The translations under genes and the position numbers were made by a program. This document shows positions 1 through 11,178 of a stretch of DNA of 64,000 bases, piece after piece (the first letter of the stretch is position 1; every line of letters begins with the position of its first letter). Source of the DNA: Burkholderiaceae bacterium (GTDB lineage: Bacteria > Pseudomonadota > Gammaproteobacteria > Burkholderiales > Burkholderiaceae_C); NCBI GenBank assembly GCA_018780645.1, contig JADMJJ010000018.1:62001-126000 (forward strand), given 5' to 3'. The notes below the pieces were generated by a model. The model saw only the letters and a program-made list of their open reading frames with translations, was not told where the DNA came from and made no database searches.

Positions 1-601
1 CGGCTGCATGCTCGGAGGCCGCCGCCGGCGGGTGGTACCAGCCGCTGGCCAGATTGAACCAGGCCCGTGCCAGGCCGACATAGGCCGGCGCGTGGCCGGG
101 AGACTCGCGCACCGCCATGTCAAAGCGCTCCAGCGCCTGCTCCAGCGTGGCCTGCGACAGGGGCAGACGCAGGAAATGCTCGCCGCGCTCGACCAGGTCA
201 CGGGCCCGGCGCGTGGCGGACTCCGGCTCGCGGGCTTCGACGCTGGCGATCACCGGCACATAGCTGCCCACCGGCAGCGTGATGCGCAGCGGCAGCTCGC
301 GCCCGTCGCCGGCATAGAACTCGCTCAAGCGCTGGCGCAGGCGCCGCGCCTCGACGCGCACGATGCTGTCCAGCCGCGGGTCGAAGCTGGCGGCCGGGCG
401 CTCGAACACCTCGAGCGCGATCACCGTTTCCTTCAGCGCCGAGGCGTCGCCCTGCAGGGTGCGGACGACCAGATAGCGCAGTAGCGCACGGTGCCGAGCC
501 GAGCCGCGGAAGGCGGTGCTGCTCTCGATGCGAGCCAGCACCAGCTCCAGTTGCTCGGGAGCCGGTTGCAGCTGCTGAACGTCTGAGTCCTCACGCTTCA
601 T
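1..601 (-). CDS. Winged-helix/TPR transcriptional regulator-like protein (3' part outside window)
   Basis: The reading frame starts at an ATG whose A is at 601 and runs open off the left edge, so only about 200 N-terminal residues are visible. Residues about 15-95 contain LRYLVVRTLQGD, LKETVIALEVF, FDPRLDSIVRVEARRLRQRL and GSYVPVI. This pattern is typical of the N-terminal winged-helix-like domain that precedes TPR or TolB repeats in large proteobacterial regulators. From about residue 105 helical repeat-like sequence follows (ARDLVERGEHFLRL, ALERFDMAVRESPGHAPAY), consistent with TPR units. No signal peptide is seen, so it is probably cytoplasmic. The domain assignment is by pattern; the regulated target is unknown. 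The neighbouring tetR gene is on the same strand 35 bases upstream. Confidence 0.7.
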   Translation of the reverse strand, partial: MKREDSDVQQLQPAPEQLELVLARIESSTAFRGSARHRALLRYLVVRTLQGDASALKETVIALEVFERPAASFDPRLDSIVRVEARRLRQRLSEFYAGDGRELPLRITLPVGSYVPVIASVEAREPESATRRARDLVERGEHFLRLPLSQATLEQALERFDMAVRESPGHAPAYVGLARAWFNLASGWYHPPAAASEHAA

Positions 602-636
602 CGCCTGGCCCTTGCTTGCCTGGGGAGCGTTCGACT

Positions 637-1266
637 CTACAGCAGCGACGGCCCCGGTAGCAGCCCGCCGTACAGCCGGCGCAGCACCTCGGTCAGCGCC
701 TCGCGACGCTGCGGCGCGGGCAGTTCGCCGCCCCAGGCGGCCAGCGCATTGATGGCGCCGTTGAGGGCCACCGCCGCCGCCTCGGCCTGCTGTCCGGCAG
801 CCGTATCGACAGGCTGCAACAAGGCCAGCACACCCTCGCGCAGTTGACGAAAACCATGGCGGTCGTCCAGCGCCGCCCATTGCTCGGCGCCCAGCACCGA
901 GGGGGCGTCGATCAGCAGGACCTGGCGCGGCCCGGGCGCCGAAACCGCGTCTATCCAGGCCAGCGAGCCGGCGATCAGTTGCTCGGCCGGGTCGCCCAGG
1001 CCCTCGCAGACGGCAGCGATGGCCTCAGACAGCTCGGCGTGGATGGCATCGCAGACGGCCAAAAACAGGTCCTGCTTGTCGCGGAAGTGGTGATACAGCG
1101 CGCCGCGCGTCAGCCCGGTGGCGGCCAGCAGCGCCTCGGTGCTGGTGCCGGCATAGCCCTGACGCTCGAACAGATCGCGCGCCGCCTGAACAAGCCGGGC
1201 GCGCGATTGCAGGCCCTGGGCGATGCGCCGGTTGCCGGTGGAGGGAGGCATGGATTGGCTTGACAT
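637..1266 (-). CDS. TetR/AcrR family transcriptional repressor
   Basis: This 209-residue protein has the length and layout of a TetR-family repressor. The N-terminal helix-turn-helix lies at residues about 25-70, with RLVQAARDLFERQGYAGTS followed by the recognition stretch LTRGALYHHFRDKQDLF. The rest is a helical ligand-binding domain of unknown specificity. The gene is divergent from the VOC-family gene at 1347. Two copies of a 17-bp imperfect palindrome lie between them, and one overlaps this gene's own start codon (1264-1266). Auto-repression together with repression of the VOC gene is the expected arrangement. The ligand cannot be read from the sequence. Confidence 0.93.
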   Translation of the reverse strand: MSSQSMPPSTGNRRIAQGLQSRARLVQAARDLFERQGYAGTSTEALLAATGLTRGALYHHFRDKQDLFLAVCDAIHAELSEAIAAVCEGLGDPAEQLIAGSLAWIDAVSAPGPRQVLLIDAPSVLGAEQWAALDDRHGFRQLREGVLALLQPVDTAAGQQAEAAAVALNGAINALAAWGGELPAPQRREALTEVLRRLYGGLLPGPSLL

Positions 1267-1288
1267 ACAGTCTGTACGTATCTAATAT
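1260..1288 (+). promoter_or_regulatory. Sigma70-type promoter P1 for the VOC gene
   Basis: TTGACA (1260-1265) is a perfect -35 hexamer and lies 17 bases before TAATAT (1283-1288), a good -10. Transcription would start near 1295, leaving a leader of about 50 bases before the ATG at 1347. Operator copy 1 covers the -35 end and the spacer. Confidence 0.65.
1263..1279. promoter_or_regulatory. TetR operator copy 1
   Basis: ACATACAG-T-CTGTACGT is an imperfect palindrome with seven of eight arm positions matching, centred on T1271. It overlaps the start codon of the tetR gene and the P1 -35/spacer. The 14-mer at 1262-1275 recurs exactly at 1296-1309. Confidence 0.7.
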
Positions 1289-1289
1289 T

Positions 1290-1318
1290 TTCGCAGACAT
1301 ACAGTCTGTTTGTATAAA
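1290..1318 (+). promoter_or_regulatory. Possible second promoter P2 for the VOC gene
   Basis: TTCGCA (1290-1295) and TATAAA (1313-1318) are separated by 17 bases. The spacer is almost exactly operator copy 2. The -35 is weaker than that of P1, so this may be a minor promoter or chance. Confidence 0.4.
1297..1313. promoter_or_regulatory. TetR operator copy 2
   Basis: ACATACAG-T-CTGTTTGT is the second copy of the 17-bp palindrome (seven of eight arm positions match). It lies 34 bases from copy 1, a little over three helical turns, so repressor dimers could bind the same face of the DNA. Confidence 0.7.
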
Positions 1319-1346
1319 TCATTCCCGTCAAGCTGGAGCCACTGAC

Positions 1347-1775
1347 ATGAGCCAATTGCTGTCCACCTATCCGCTGATCACCACCCCGGCGCTGCAAGCC
1401 TGCCGCGACTTCTATGTCCGGCACTTCGGCTTCGAGGTCGGTTTCGAGGCCAGTTGGTTCGTCTTGCTGAGCCGCGACACCGCAGGCGGGGCCGGCACGG
1501 CGAATCTGGCCTTCATGCACCCGGAGCATCCGTCATCGCCGCCGGGGCCCGAGGTGTTCAGCGGCCAGGGCATGCTGCTGACCTTGCAGACCGACGATGC
1601 TGCGGCCGAAGAAGCGCGGCTGCGCGAGGCCGGCGTGACCATCAGCTACCCGCTGCATGACGAGCCCTGGGGACAGCGCCGCTTCCAGGTGCGTGACCCG
1701 GCCGGCATGGCGCTGGACGTCGTCGAGCAAATAGCGCCTGAAGCCGGCTTTTGGGCGCGCTACGGCGTCGCTTGA
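1347..1775 (+). CDS. VOC superfamily (glyoxalase/bleomycin-resistance fold) protein
   Basis: This 142-residue protein has one full VOC module made of paired beta-alpha-beta-beta-beta units. LSTYPLITTPALQACRDFYVRHFGFEV opens the first half, and REAGVTISYPLHDEPWGQRRFQVRDPAGMALDVVEQ closes the second. The first metal-ligand position is not an obvious His or Glu, so dioxygenase, glyoxalase or drug-binding activity cannot be chosen. I take the ATG at 1347 because GGAG at 1333-1336 precedes it; in-frame codons further upstream fall inside the promoter and operators. It is divergent from, and probably repressed by, the TetR protein, which suggests a role in detoxifying or binding the compound sensed by that regulator. 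The gene ends two bases before the convergent amidohydrolase gene. Confidence 0.88.
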   Translation: MSQLLSTYPLITTPALQACRDFYVRHFGFEVGFEASWFVLLSRDTAGGAGTANLAFMHPEHPSSPPGPEVFSGQGMLLTLQTDDAAAEEARLREAGVTISYPLHDEPWGQRRFQVRDPAGMALDVVEQIAPEAGFWARYGVA

Positions 1776-1776
1776 A

Positions 1777-5064
<3,288 letters not shown>

Positions 5065-5163
5065 GGGCTTCTTTCGGTGGCTGGCCCGCAGCATAGGTGG
5101 CGTGCCGGCCTCCAGGGCACCGCACAAACCCCGGCATCGTGCAGCAGCGTGCGCTGTGCGCGC

Positions 5164-6066
5164 TCAGCTGCCCACGGCTTGTCGTTGCAGATGATCGACC
5201 AGCAGCCGGGCCGTGGCCGTCAGCTCCTCGACCGAGCGCATGCAGATCACGAATCGGCGCCGCGCCCAGGCGTCCTGCAGCGGCAGCACGGCCAGGCCCA
5301 GCGCCTGGGCATAGGGCTCGGTGGCCTCGCGGGGCAGCACGGCCACGCCTAGCCGGGCGGCGACGATGCGGCAGGCGGCGTCCAGGGTCGAGACCTGGAT
5401 GCGGCTGACCCACTGCCGGCCGGCCATCGCCGCGTAGCGGCGCAACATCGTCTCCATGATGCTGCCGGGCACGACGCCCACCGTGTCATGGTCCAGCGCG
5501 TCGATGAAGGCGATGCTCTCGCGGCGCGCGAGCGGATGCTCGGCATGGGTCAGCAGGCACAGCTGGTCGGCGCGGTAGGGCAGCGTCTGCAGGCCCTGCA
5601 TATCGCCGGCGTCCCACAGCACGCCGAAGTCGGCCGAGCCCTCGCGCACGCTGCGCACGATCTCGGAGCTGACCCGCTCCTCCAGGCTGATGCGCACCGC
5701 CTGGTACTGGCTTAAGAAACCGGCCAGGTCATCGGGCAGGAACTCAGATAGCACCGAGATGCTGGCCAGCACCCGCACGCTGCCATGCACGCCGCTGGCG
5801 AACTCGCTCAACTCGGCGCGCAGCCGGCTCATGCCTGACAGCATCGCCCGCGCCTGGCGCAACAGCGCCTCGCCGGCCGCAGTGGGCGCAATGCCGCGCC
5901 GGCCACGCACCAGCAGGGGCACGGCCAGATCGGCCTCCAGCGCCGCAATGCGCTTGCTGATGGCCGAGGCGACGATGGCCTCGCGCTGGGCGGCACGGGC
6001 GATATTGCCCTCCTCGCAGACGGCAACGAACAGCCTCAGCGTGATGGGGTCGAAGGCGGCGCTCAT
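5164..6066 (-). CDS. LysR-family transcriptional regulator
   Basis: A protein of 300 residues, the usual LysR length. The winged HTH is at residues about 5-65: ITLRLFVAVCEEGNIARAA, SAISKRIAALEADLAVPLLVR and PTAAGEALL match the family signature. The remainder is a periplasmic-binding-protein-like effector domain (HGSVRVLASISVLSEFLP starts it). The gene is divergent from the HMG-CoA-lyase-like gene at 6174, with a T-N11-A palindrome in the 107-base gap. The natural reading is control of the downstream lyase/CoA-transferase/receptor genes in response to a pathway metabolite; that link is inferred from position. Confidence 0.94.
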   Translation of the reverse strand: MSAAFDPITLRLFVAVCEEGNIARAAQREAIVASAISKRIAALEADLAVPLLVRGRRGIAPTAAGEALLRQARAMLSGMSRLRAELSEFASGVHGSVRVLASISVLSEFLPDDLAGFLSQYQAVRISLEERVSSEIVRSVREGSADFGVLWDAGDMQGLQTLPYRADQLCLLTHAEHPLARRESIAFIDALDHDTVGVVPGSIMETMLRRYAAMAGRQWVSRIQVSTLDAACRIVAARLGVAVLPREATEPYAQALGLAVLPLQDAWARRRFVICMRSVEELTATARLLVDHLQRQAVGS

Positions 6067-6080
6067 GGGTCATTGTGACA

Positions 6081-6106
6081 TTCCGACCCGGAACGCTGAC
6101 AGTTCC
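6081..6106. promoter_or_regulatory. Candidate LysR-type operator
   Basis: TTCCG-acc-CGGAA (6081-6093) is a perfect palindrome that also fits the LysR T-N11-A rule. It partly overlaps a second inverted repeat, GGAAC-gctgaca-GTTCC (6090-6106). Both lie between the divergent lysR gene and the lyase gene. Confidence 0.55.
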
Positions 6107-6173
6107 AAAATACCGCTGGCGCGGCCGATGGGAATGGCTGAACATCACTCATCCCCCGCTTCTGCCCTGCCCC

Positions 6174-7106
6174 ATGTCCACCCTTCCCCCCGCTGTCATC
6201 GTGCGAGAAGTCGGTCTGCGCGACGGCTTGCAAAGCATCGCCACCGTGCTGCCCACCGAGCGCAAGCTGGAGTGGCTGCGGCGCGCCCACGCCGCCGGCC
6301 AGCGCGAGATCGAGGTCGGCTCCTTTGTGCCCGCCCGCCTCTTGCCGCAGCTGGCCGACACCGGCGAGGTGCTGGCCTATGCCCAGACCCTGCCCGGCCT
6401 GATGGCCTCGGTGCTGGTGCCCAACTTGAAAGGCGCCGAGCATGCGATCGCCGCCGGTGCCGCGCTGATGGTCGTGCCGCTGTCGGCCAGCCATGCGCAC
6501 AGCCTGGCCAATCTGCGCAAGACGCCGGACGAGGTGGTGGCAGAGGTCGCAAAGATGCGCGCGCTTCGCGATTCCTCAGGCGCAAAGACGATCATCGAAG
6601 GCGGCGTCGGCACCGCCTTTGGCTGCACCTTGCAGGGCCAGGTCTCCACTGCCGAGGTGCTGCGCCTGATGCAGGCCCTGCTGGATGCCGGCGCCGACCG
6701 CGTCAGCCTGGCCGACACGGTGGGCTATGCCGACCCGGCGATGGTCGATGATCTGTTCGGCCAGGCCCTGAAGATTGCCGGCGAGCGACTGGCCTGCGGC
6801 CACTTCCACGACACGCGCGGCCTCGCGCTAGCCAACTGCTATGCCGCGCTGCGCCTGGGCGTGGGTCGTTTCGACGCCTCGCTGGCCGGCATCGGCGGCT
6901 GCCCCCATGCGCCCGGCGCCAGCGGCAACGCGGCCACCGAGGATCTGCTGTTCATGCTGCAGAGCATGGGCGTGCAGACGGGCGTCGATCTGCCGGCGCT
7001 GCTGGCGTTGCGCGCCGATGTCGCCGACTGGATGAGCGGCGAGACGCTGCACGGCACGTTGTGGCGCGCCGGCCTGCCCAAGACCTTTGTTCAGCACGCA
7101 TCATGA
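6174..7106 (+). CDS. Hydroxymethylglutaryl-CoA lyase-like enzyme (HMGL family)
   Basis: This 310-residue protein belongs to the HMGL-like TIM-barrel family. VREVGLRDGLQS (residues about 8-20) carries the Arg-Asp metal and substrate residues, and HFHDTRGLALAN supplies the His ligands. GGCPHAPGASGNAATEDLL is the C-terminal active-site signature with the catalytic Cys. Enzymes of this family cleave 3-hydroxy-3-methylglutaryl-CoA or related substrates such as citramalyl-CoA to acetyl-CoA plus a keto acid. The ATG at 6174 gives the normal N-terminus; no strong Shine-Dalgarno is seen. The stop overlaps the start of the CoA-transferase gene (ATGA). The neighbouring CoA transferase probably makes the CoA thioester that this enzyme cleaves, so the substrate may be a free branched hydroxy acid (inference). 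Confidence 0.88.
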   Translation: MSTLPPAVIVREVGLRDGLQSIATVLPTERKLEWLRRAHAAGQREIEVGSFVPARLLPQLADTGEVLAYAQTLPGLMASVLVPNLKGAEHAIAAGAALMVVPLSASHAHSLANLRKTPDEVVAEVAKMRALRDSSGAKTIIEGGVGTAFGCTLQGQVSTAEVLRLMQALLDAGADRVSLADTVGYADPAMVDDLFGQALKIAGERLACGHFHDTRGLALANCYAALRLGVGRFDASLAGIGGCPHAPGASGNAATEDLLFMLQSMGVQTGVDLPALLALRADVADWMSGETLHGTLWRAGLPKTFVQHAS

Positions 7107-8260
7107 CGACAGACGGAAGCACCGAACGCACCCTGCCCCTGGCCGGCGTGCGCGTGATCGAATTCAGCCATATGGTGATGGGCCCCACCTGCGGCATGAT
7201 CCTCGCCGACCTGGGTGCCGAGGTGATCAAGATCGAGCCGCCCAGCGGCGACCGCACGCGCACCATGTCCGGCGTCGGCATGGGCTTCTACCGCAGCTTC
7301 AACCGCAACAAGAAGAGCGTGGTGCTGGACATCCAGACCCCCGAAGGCCTGGCCAGCGCGCGCGAGCTGATCGGCCAGAGCGACGTGATGGTGGAGAACT
7401 TCCGCCCCGGACTGATGGCCAAGCTGGGGCTGGACTACGCGAGCCTGTCCAAGGACTTCCCGAGCCTGATCTATGCCTCGCACAAGGGCTTTCTGCCCGG
7501 CCCCTACGAGCACCGTCTTGCCTTGGACGAGGTCGTGCAGATGATGGCCGGCCTGGCCTATATGACCGGCCCGCCGGGCCGGCCGCTGCGCGCCGGCGCC
7601 TCGGTCAACGACATCATGGGCGGCATGTTCGGCGTGATCGGCGTGCTGGCCGCGCTGTGGGAACGCCAGCGCAGCGGCCGCGGCCAGGAGGTGCAGAGCG
7701 CACTGTTCGAGAACTGCACCTTCCTCGTCGCCTCGCATATGCAGCAGGCGGCCATGACAGGCGAATCGCCGCCGCCGATGCCGGCCCGCGCCTCGCCCTG
7801 GTCGGTCTACGACGTGTTCACGGTGGCCCACGGCGAGCAGCTGTTCATCGCCGCCGTCAGCGACAAGCAATGGACCCAGCTGTGCCAGGTGCTGGAGCGC
7901 CCCGATCTGCTGATCGACCCTGCCCTGGCGACCAATGACATGCGCGTGGCGATACGCCCGCAGGTGCTGGAGCGGCTGGGCGCCATCCTGGCGGGGCACG
8001 ACATCGCCGAGCTGTCCGCCAAGCTCGAAGCCGCCGGCCTGCCCTATGCCCCGATCGCCCGCCCCGACCAGCTGCTGCAGGACCCTCATCTGCGCGCCAG
8101 CGGCGGCCTGGCCCCCATGCAGTGCGAGGACGGCAACAGCACCGACGTCGTCTTGTTGCCGATGCTGATGGGCGGCGAGCGCCTGCCGGTGCGCCAGCCG
8201 CTGGCCGCCGTGGGCGAGCACACCGAAGAGGTGCTCGCCCGATTGAAGTCGACGAACTGA
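7103..8260 (+). CDS. CaiB/BaiF family CoA transferase
   Basis: This 385-residue class III CoA transferase opens with LPLAGVRVIEFSHMVMGPTCG and LADLGAEVIKIEPP, the family's N-terminal signature. The predicted catalytic aspartate is Asp170 within VNDIMGGMFG, the position that forms the acyl anhydride in characterised members. The start at 7103 overlaps the stop of the lyase gene by four bases, so translation is probably coupled. It should move CoA from a donor such as succinyl-CoA or acetyl-CoA to an organic acid that the lyase then cleaves. The exact acid (for example citramalate or 3-hydroxy-3-methylglutarate) is not decidable from sequence. Confidence 0.9.
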   Translation: MTTDGSTERTLPLAGVRVIEFSHMVMGPTCGMILADLGAEVIKIEPPSGDRTRTMSGVGMGFYRSFNRNKKSVVLDIQTPEGLASARELIGQSDVMVENFRPGLMAKLGLDYASLSKDFPSLIYASHKGFLPGPYEHRLALDEVVQMMAGLAYMTGPPGRPLRAGASVNDIMGGMFGVIGVLAALWERQRSGRGQEVQSALFENCTFLVASHMQQAAMTGESPPPMPARASPWSVYDVFTVAHGEQLFIAAVSDKQWTQLCQVLERPDLLIDPALATNDMRVAIRPQVLERLGAILAGHDIAELSAKLEAAGLPYAPIARPDQLLQDPHLRASGGLAPMQCEDGNSTDVVLLPMLMGGERLPVRQPLAAVGEHTEEVLARLKSTN

Positions 8261-8290
8261 TCCACAAGAACCACTGCCCCCGCAGGAGAC

Positions 8291-9274
8291 ATGACCATGA
8301 TCCAGATACATCGCCGCCTCATCACGCTGCTGGCCACCAGCCTGCTTTGCGCCACCCCGCCCCTCTGGGCCCAGACCACCGACAGACCGCTGCGCATCAT
8401 CCTGCCGGTCGGCGCGGGGTCGGGTGTCGACACCATCGTCCGCGCCGTCGGCCCGGCCCTGTCCAAGGCGCTGGGCGGCCAGCCGGTGGTGATCGAGAAC
8501 CTGCCCGGCGCAGGCGGCATCACCGGCACGGCGGCCCTGGTCAAGTCCGCACCCGACGGGCTGACGATAGGCGTGGTCTCGAACAACCACGTCATCAACC
8601 CCAGCGTCTACAAGAAGATTCCGTTCGATTCGATCGAGGACATCACCGCGATCTCGGTGATAGGCAGCACGCCCATGGTCCTGGTCGCCAATCCGGCCAA
8701 GGTGCCGGCGAAGAACGTCAAGGAGTTGATCGCCTTCCTGAAGGCCAGGCCCGATGCCTACAACTATGCCTCGTCGGGCAACGGCACCATCCTGCATCTG
8801 GCGGCCGAGATGTTCGTCGACGAAGCCGGCGTGGTGATACGCCACATTCCCTACAAGGGCTCGGGCCCGATGATTGCCGATCTGATCGGCGGCCAGGTCG
8901 AGCTGGGCGTGCTCGCCCTGCCCGCCATCCAGGGCCACCTGAAGAGCGGCGCGCTTCGCGCCATCGGCGTCGGCGGCCAGAGCCGCTCGGCAGCCGCGCC
9001 GGAGATTCCGACCATCGCCGAGCAGGGCCTGCCCAACTACGACGCCAGCGGCTGGTTCGCCGTGATCGCCCCCGCCAAGCTGCCCGCCGCCGAAGTGAAG
9101 CGCCTGCATGCAGCCTTCACCGCCGCCTTTGCCACACCCGAGGTCAAGGAGGCGATGGCCCGCCAGGGCAATGACATCCACCCCAGCACACCGGAGGCGG
9201 CCGCGCGCTTCTTCCGCAGCGAGACCGAGCGCTATGCCAAGCTGGTGAAGAAGTCGGATATCAAGGTGGACTGA
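8291..9274 (+). CDS. Bug-type tripartite tricarboxylate transporter substrate-binding protein
   Basis: A 327-residue periplasmic receptor of the TctC/Bug family. The signal peptide is about residues 1-28 (LITLLATSLLCATPPLWAQ). Mature-protein landmarks are RPLRIILPVGAGSGVDTIVR, VIENLPGAGGITGTAALVKS and IAPAKLPAAEVKRLHAAF. These receptors usually bind carboxylates through two bridging waters in a deep cleft. GGAG just before 8291 supports the first ATG; a second ATG lies two codons on. No TctA/TctB membrane genes are nearby, which is common for the large Bug families of Burkholderiales. Its place after the CoA transferase suggests it binds the acid fed into that pathway. The gene ends seven bases before the convergent TelA-like gene. 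Confidence 0.92.
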   Translation: MTMIQIHRRLITLLATSLLCATPPLWAQTTDRPLRIILPVGAGSGVDTIVRAVGPALSKALGGQPVVIENLPGAGGITGTAALVKSAPDGLTIGVVSNNHVINPSVYKKIPFDSIEDITAISVIGSTPMVLVANPAKVPAKNVKELIAFLKARPDAYNYASSGNGTILHLAAEMFVDEAGVVIRHIPYKGSGPMIADLIGGQVELGVLALPAIQGHLKSGALRAIGVGGQSRSAAAPEIPTIAEQGLPNYDASGWFAVIAPAKLPAAEVKRLHAAFTAAFATPEVKEAMARQGNDIHPSTPEAAARFFRSETERYAKLVKKSDIKVD

Positions 9275-9280
9275 CCCGCC

Positions 9281-10489
9281 TTACAGCTTCACCGGCCCCG
9301 CCACATCCCCCGCGCTGCCCACGGCCTCCCGCGCCCGCTGCTGGCGCACCCGGTCCACATGCGTGTCGGCGCGGGCCAACTGCTCGCGCAGCATCAGATT
9401 GTTCTGGCCCATCACATCGATCGCCTTGGCGCGGAAGTTGTCCATCGCATCCATGGCCTGGAAGGTCTGGTCGAACATCTCCTTCATCTTGTCAATGCCG
9501 AGCATCGGGTTCTGCGCGAACTGGGTGGTCTGGTCCACATGCTGGTTCAGTGCGCGGCCGGTCTCGCTGATCAGGTTGCCTATGGTCTCGTTGACGCCCG
9601 ACAGCATCTCCATCACGCGGATCTGGTTTCCGGTGGCGCGGGCCACCGTCTGCGCCACGGCCAGCGCACTCATGCCGGTGGTGGCCACGCGGGTGCAGCC
9701 GTTGATCATCTCGCGGCCGGTCTTCTTCAGCACATCCAGCGCCAGATAGCCGTTCACACACACCGCCTGCTGGGTCTGCACATCGAGCAGGTTCTGGCGC
9801 GCATAGAACAGCACCTCCTGCTTCAGCGCATGGGCGCGCTGCGGGTCGGTGGCTTCCAGCGACTGCACCTTGGCGGCGAGTTGCGTGTCCAGGGTCGTGG
9901 CAAAGCGTGCCGCGGCGGCTAGCTTCTGCATCGCGTCCCACAGCTTGGCGCGGGTGGCCTCGATGTCGATCACGTCCTTCTGCATGTCATCGCGGGCGGC
10001 GTAGAGCTGGCCCATCGAGGTCTTCAGCTGCTCGGCCGCGCTCTGGTATTTGCGGAAATAGGCTTCCAGCTTGTTGCCAAACGGGATCAGGCCCAGCAGC
10101 TTGCGCGGTTGCATCAGGTCGCCCTCCTTGCCGGGGTTCAGCTCGTCGAGCTGGGCGCGGATGCTGGAGATCGCCTTGTAGGCCGAGCTGTCCTCGATGC
10201 CGTCGAAATTGCGCTGCATGAAGCGGCTCTGCATCAGGTCGGAGGCACCGGCAATCTCCTCCTTGCCCAAGGCAAAGGCGCTGTCCAGCCGCGCGCGGAA
10301 GGCATCGGACTGCACATCTTCGCTCGCCAGCGCGTCGATGAAGCGCAGCACCTGGGCGTCCACCTGCTGCTGCAGCTCCGGCTTCAGCGGCACGGCTTCG
10401 CGCGCCGCCTCCACGGCCACCGGCGTCAGCACCTCGGGGGGCTGCAGCTGGAAGATGGCTGCGGGCGTGGTGGTGGTGGGGCTGTTCAT
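9281..10489 (-). CDS. TelA-like (toxic anion resistance family) protein
   Basis: This 402-residue, almost wholly alpha-helical cytoplasmic protein matches the TelA/KlaA family. Characteristic stretches are LLGLIPFGNKLEAYFRKY, RARLDSAFALGKEEI, FARQ-like helices and TRVATTGMSALAVAQTVA. No membrane segment or signal peptide is present. TelA relatives were named for tellurite resistance on plasmid RK2, but chromosomal members occur in general stress or envelope modules and the biochemical activity is not established. It is the last gene of a four-gene operon, and its start overlaps the previous stop (10486-10489, ATGA). No terB/C/D/E genes are present, so calling it a tellurite determinant would be over-reading. 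Confidence 0.88.
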   Translation of the reverse strand: MNSPTTTTPAAIFQLQPPEVLTPVAVEAAREAVPLKPELQQQVDAQVLRFIDALASEDVQSDAFRARLDSAFALGKEEIAGASDLMQSRFMQRNFDGIEDSSAYKAISSIRAQLDELNPGKEGDLMQPRKLLGLIPFGNKLEAYFRKYQSAAEQLKTSMGQLYAARDDMQKDVIDIEATRAKLWDAMQKLAAAARFATTLDTQLAAKVQSLEATDPQRAHALKQEVLFYARQNLLDVQTQQAVCVNGYLALDVLKKTGREMINGCTRVATTGMSALAVAQTVARATGNQIRVMEMLSGVNETIGNLISETGRALNQHVDQTTQFAQNPMLGIDKMKEMFDQTFQAMDAMDNFRAKAIDVMGQNNLMLREQLARADTHVDRVRQQRAREAVGSAGDVAGPVKL

Positions 10490-11178
10490 GATGTGGGCTC
10501 CTTGTCGGCGAGATTGAGCGCAGGGGCATCCGGGCCTTTGGGCCCGAACTTCTGATTCAGAAACTTGGAGTGCACCAGGAAGGCATGGGCGTCCTGGGCG
10601 GACAGATCGTCGCCGAGCTGGCGCAGCTTGGCGTCGAGCTCGTCCAGCGTGTCGGTGAAGGTGGCCTGGGCGGTCTTGCCGTTGTCCAGGACCTTGGTCG
10701 TGGCAAAGGCGGCCGGTATGGCGAGATAGGTGTTCAGCGCGTCGGGCAGATAGCTGATGGCGATATGGCGCGCATGAAAGCTGTCCTGCAGCGACAGGCT
10801 GCCGCGCGAGCGCTCCCACTGCTGCAGCAGCGCTTCGAGTGCCTCGCACAGCTCCAGCACGCGCCTTTGCAGCGCCAGCGGAATGCGTTTGTCGGGGTTG
10901 TACTCGGTCAGCTGGCGCACGCCCTTCAGCGCCCGCTCCATCGCCTCGCGGGCATCGCCCTCGTCGCTGAACTCCAGCGCCGCCCACTCGGGCTCGCGCG
11001 CCCAGGGCCAGCCCAACCACAGGCCACCGATCACAAAGCCGGCCAGATAGCCCAGACCGGCCATGGGCAGGGCCAGGCTGCCCAAGAGGCCCAGGGCCTT
11101 CAGAACCAGCATGCCGCTGGCCAGCGCCAGGCCACACCAGTTGGCCGGGGAAGCCAGGAGGCGAAACAGCGCCGTCAT
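10486..11178 (-). CDS. XpaC-like two-helix membrane protein
   Basis: A 230-residue protein. The first 60 residues have two hydrophobic helices (about 16-33 and 37-56), after which the chain is cytoplasmic and helical. The core around residues 125-215 (SFHARHIAISYLPDALNTYLA, a D-G-K-T-A motif, then DELDAKLRQLGDD and FLVHSKFLNQKF) resembles XpaC, the 5-bromo-4-chloroindolyl-phosphate-hydrolysis family. Despite that name, no hydrolase active site is evident. XpaC proteins are repeatedly found next to TelA, as here. Both ends overlap neighbours by four bases (ATGA at 11175-11178 and 10486-10489), which implies co-translation with the VWA and TelA proteins. It probably anchors the TelA-like protein to the membrane (inference). 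Confidence 0.75.
   Translation of the reverse strand: MTALFRLLASPANWCGLALASGMLVLKALGLLGSLALPMAGLGYLAGFVIGGLWLGWPWAREPEWAALEFSDEGDAREAMERALKGVRQLTEYNPDKRIPLALQRRVLELCEALEALLQQWERSRGSLSLQDSFHARHIAISYLPDALNTYLAIPAAFATTKVLDNGKTAQATFTDTLDELDAKLRQLGDDLSAQDAHAFLVHSKFLNQKFGPKGPDAPALNLADKEPTS

Noticed and set aside
1260-1346. Longer VOC protein starting at 1260
   Set aside because: The extra codons coincide with the promoter and both operators, and the VOC domain and Shine-Dalgarno support 1347.
7091-9181. Minus-strand open frame of nearly 700 codons opposite the CoA transferase and Bug genes
   Set aside because: No family resemblance and biased composition; three recognisable genes occupy the plus strand here.
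9281-10489. Tellurite-resistance determinant
   Set aside because: Only a TelA-like gene is present; terB/C/D/E and kilA partners are missing, and the operon context points elsewhere.
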